From: an uncultured Ruminococcus sp.
GTDB lineage: Bacteria; Bacillota; Clostridia; Oscillospirales; Ruminococcaceae
Length of the DNA stretch: 17,120 bases
Reading direction: 5' to 3'
NCBI RefSeq assembly: GCF_946187255.1
Contig: NZ_CAMHRZ010000047.1
Coordinates: 1 to 17,120 of the forward strand
Part shown: one piece after another, positions 16,262 to 17,120 of the stretch
Layout: each line of letters opens with the position of its first letter
Position numbering within the stretch: the stretch's first letter is position 1
Notes under the pieces: model-generated
Database searches by the model: none
The model's input: the letters and a program-made list of their open reading frames with translations, nothing else
What the model was told of the DNA's origin: nothing
Translations under genes and position numbers: made by a program

Positions 16262-16290
16262 ATTATAGCACAAAAATCCTCAAAAGCCAA
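16262..16290 (-). promoter_or_regulatory. Extended -10 promoter before rlmB
   Basis: On the minus strand TATAAT (16267-16262) is preceded by TGC, forming an extended -10 (TGnTATAAT). TTGGCT (16290-16285) lies 17 nt upstream as a -35 with 4 of 6 consensus bases. The predicted start would be about 50 nt before the rlmB ATG. Confidence 0.7.
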
Positions 16291-16308
16291 TAGCCGTCAA
16301 GGATTTTT
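16272..16308 (-). terminator. Weak hairpin after the 93-aa gene, overlapping the rlmB promoter
   Basis: AAAAATCCT (16308-16300, minus strand) pairs with AGGATTTTT (16280-16272): 9 pairs around a 19-nt loop. The stem is A/T rich and the T run forms part of it, so it is a weak candidate terminator for the upstream gene. It lies over the -35 and spacer of the rlmB promoter. Confidence 0.3.
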
Positions 16309-16354
16309 TGCAATTTAGACAAATATATATTATCATTTTTATTGAAAATGCATT

Positions 16355-16636
16355 TCAGCGGCGTATCACCACAGCCCCCACAAACACCGCAGCCACCAGC
16401 ACGGCGAATGCCGCCGCCGAAAGCAGCCTGATATACTGTCCGCGAGAAGCGCTTTTCGGCTCTTCGTTTTCGGAGAATTCATCTGTTAGCTCTGCGATAT
16501 ACTGTCTTGCAAGTGCGTCTGCGGAGACCTCCGAAAATCTGTTTGAGCGTGAATTTACAAACAAAAGCACCCGTTCAAAATATTCATTGTTTGTACATTT
16601 AATTTCAACAATCTGCTTGTTTACCCCTTTTATCAC
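16355..16636 (-). CDS. Small tail-anchored membrane protein of unknown function
   Basis: I do not recognise this family. With a GTG start at 16636 (AAGGGAG 11 nt upstream) the product is 93 aa. The N-terminal part is short and polar (VEIKCTNNEYFERVLLFVNS at about 10-29, then an acidic helix ALARQYIAELTDEFSENEE at about 41-59). It ends in one strong hydrophobic helix (about 70-90: LLSAAAFAVLVAAVFVGAVV) followed by IRR, the layout of a C-tail-anchored protein with the soluble part in the cytoplasm. The frame is open to 16891, but the extra part crosses the GTTGAAA repeats and is rich in Phe, Gln and His, unlike a real N terminus. It is followed after 148 nt by rlmB, which has its own promoter. 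Codon use matches the neighbours. A link with rlmB is not implied. Confidence 0.62.
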   Translation of the reverse strand: MIKGVNKQIVEIKCTNNEYFERVLLFVNSRSNRFSEVSADALARQYIAELTDEFSENEEPKSASRGQYIRLLSAAAFAVLVAAVFVGAVVIRR

Positions 16637-16727
16637 CTTTGAGACATCTCCCTTGACTTGATTTGCATATTCCAGTCCGTTTGAATGTACTTGCTGATTT
16701 TTGCATCCAGAATATGGTAAATCAACG

Positions 16728-16831
16728 TTTTCAACATCAAAATCACGTTGAAAATGTTGAAAACTCTGTTGAAACAGTTGAAAATCATGTGATTTTCTTA
16801 GGTTTTCAACACTGTGATGATTTGTTGAAAA
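16728..16831. repeat. Cluster of seven GTTGAAA-type 8-9-mers
   Basis: The 9-mer TGTTGAAAA or its complement TTTTCAACA occurs exactly four times (16728-16736 reverse, 16755-16763 forward, 16803-16811 reverse, 16823-16831 forward). Three single-mismatch copies are at 16746-16754, 16767-16775 and 16776-16784. Forward copies 2-5 are spaced 9, 12 and 9 nt. The first reverse and the 16754-16764 copy form an 11-bp inverted repeat (GTTTTCAACAT / ATGTTGAAAAC). Each exact 9-mer matches 7 of 9 positions of the DnaA box TGTGGATAA. Confidence 0.85.
16780..16797. repeat. Perfect palindrome GAAAATCATGTGATTTTC
   Basis: Arms GAAAATCA and TGATTTTC (8 bp each) flank a TG centre. It lies within the GTTGAAA cluster and has the size and symmetry of a dimeric repressor operator. 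No regulator can be named. Confidence 0.6.
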
Positions 16832-16888
16832 AACGTACAAAGGACAAAAATATGTACAACAGGTGAAAATACGAAACGCAGACGAAAC

Positions 16889-17017
16889 CATTTTCGATTT
16901 TAGATTGTTGCTATTTTGTTAACGCATCTTGCCGGACACGCCGCTCTTCTCCCCTTTTCCGAAGAACAACGGCATACAAGCTAATGTTAATTTGTTTGAC
17001 CTCCAAAATCGAAAATG
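16889..17017. repeat. 15-bp inverted repeat enclosing a 99-nt core
   Basis: CATTTTCGATTTTAG (16889-16903) is matched in inverted orientation by CCAAAATCGAAAATG (17003-17017), 14 of 15 bases. The core is more G/C-rich than its surroundings around 16925-16980. No flanking target-site duplication and no coding sequence is seen, so a miniature transposon is possible but unsupported; paired protein-binding sites are an alternative. Confidence 0.5.
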
Positions 17018-17032
17018 TACAAAATATTGTAC
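17017..17032. repeat. GTACAA-AATA-TTGTAC palindrome with nearby GTACAA copies
   Basis: The arms GTACAA and TTGTAC are perfect, with a 4-nt centre. Further forward GTACAA copies stand at 16835-16840, 16854-16859 and 17077-17082. The palindrome adjoins the right arm of the 16889-17017 inverted repeat and is a plausible operator for a gene to the right. Confidence 0.55.
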
Positions 17033-17120
17033 TTATTTCGGTAATTCAGAGATATCCTTTTTATCAATAGAATTCTGTACAAACATGAGTACTTTTAATC
17101 AGCTTAAAAGTTACGAAACG

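Larger units (their letters stand above)
16637..17120. other. Gene-free, A/T-rich, repeat-bearing region at the right end
   Basis: No supported coding region or structural RNA is visible in these 484 nt. It contains the GTTGAAA cluster (16728-16831), the palindrome at 16780-16797, a 15-bp inverted repeat with arms at 16889-16903 and 17003-17017 enclosing a more G/C-rich core, and GTACAA motifs including a palindrome at 17017-17032. On the plus strand TTGACC (16996-17001) could be a -35, with only a poor -10 18 nt later. If the next gene to the right is on the plus strand, this is a divergent intergenic region. Confidence 0.6.

Noticed and set aside
16728..16831. CRISPR array
   Set aside because: Repeat units are only 8-9 nt, in both orientations, with spacings of 9-47 nt and no cas genes.
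16637..16891. Upstream extension of the small tail-anchored protein to an ATG at 16891
   Set aside because: The extension translates the GTTGAAA repeats into a Phe/Gln/His-rich leader without a ribosome site; the GTG at 16636 has one.
16940..16980. Faint resemblance of the core to sequencing-adapter fragments (GCTCTTC, CGGCATAC)
   Set aside because: Only short scattered matches, with insertions and mismatches; chance similarity is enough to explain it.
17085..17120. Possible start of a plus-strand gene (MSTFNQLKSYET)
   Set aside because: Only 12 codons fit in the window, there is no Shine-Dalgarno sequence, and the peptide is not recognised. It may be real but cannot be supported.

Overview
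The window looks like chromosomal DNA of a Gram-positive anaerobe in class Clostridia, probably Ruminococcus or a close relative. This is inferred from the gene content (sepF, ylmH, divIVA, Hfq, MutS/MutL, a YmcA/YlbF-type protein), strong GGAGG-type ribosome binding sites, and a gene order partly shared with Bacillus subtilis (ymcB/miaB-ymcA-mutS-mutL; ylmH-divIVA). No species can be named from the sequence alone. All 16 recognised genes lie on the minus strand, so the window reads right to left.

Right end (16637-17120): no supported gene. This stretch carries seven GTTGAAA-type motifs in about 105 bp, a perfect 16-18 bp palindrome, a long-range inverted repeat and several GTACAA motifs, two of which form a palindrome. 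It resembles a regulatory or origin-type intergenic region. To its left lies a small tail-anchored protein of unknown function (16355-16636).

First transcription unit (16290 to about 12997): an extended -10 promoter, rlmB (23S rRNA 2'-O-methyltransferase), then a 783-aa membrane protein. That protein has the 4+2+2 membrane topology and several recognisable sequence blocks of a P1B-type metal ATPase, but every catalytic signature I can locate is degenerate. An intrinsic terminator closes the unit.

Second transcription unit (12944 to about 437): a perfect-consensus sigma-A promoter (TTGACA-17-TATAAT) precedes twelve tightly packed genes: miaB, a ymcA/ylbF-family gene with a Cys-rich tail, mutS, a 112-aa gene of unknown function, mutL, miaA, hfq, an HlyD-like membrane fusion protein, yggS, sepF, ylmH and divIVA. 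They cover tRNA A37 modification (MiaA then MiaB), mismatch repair (MutS, MutL), RNA chaperoning (Hfq) and septum/pole organisation (SepF, YlmH, DivIVA). Gaps are mostly 0-55 nt, with several overlaps; the largest is 102 nt, before hfq. A hairpin after divIVA separates the unit from lspA (lipoprotein signal peptidase), whose 3' end runs off the left edge.

The most unusual items are the degenerate P-type ATPase, the unknown gene wedged between mutS and mutL with a TGATG overlap, the HlyD-like protein inside a division cluster without its own transporter, and the repeat-rich right end.
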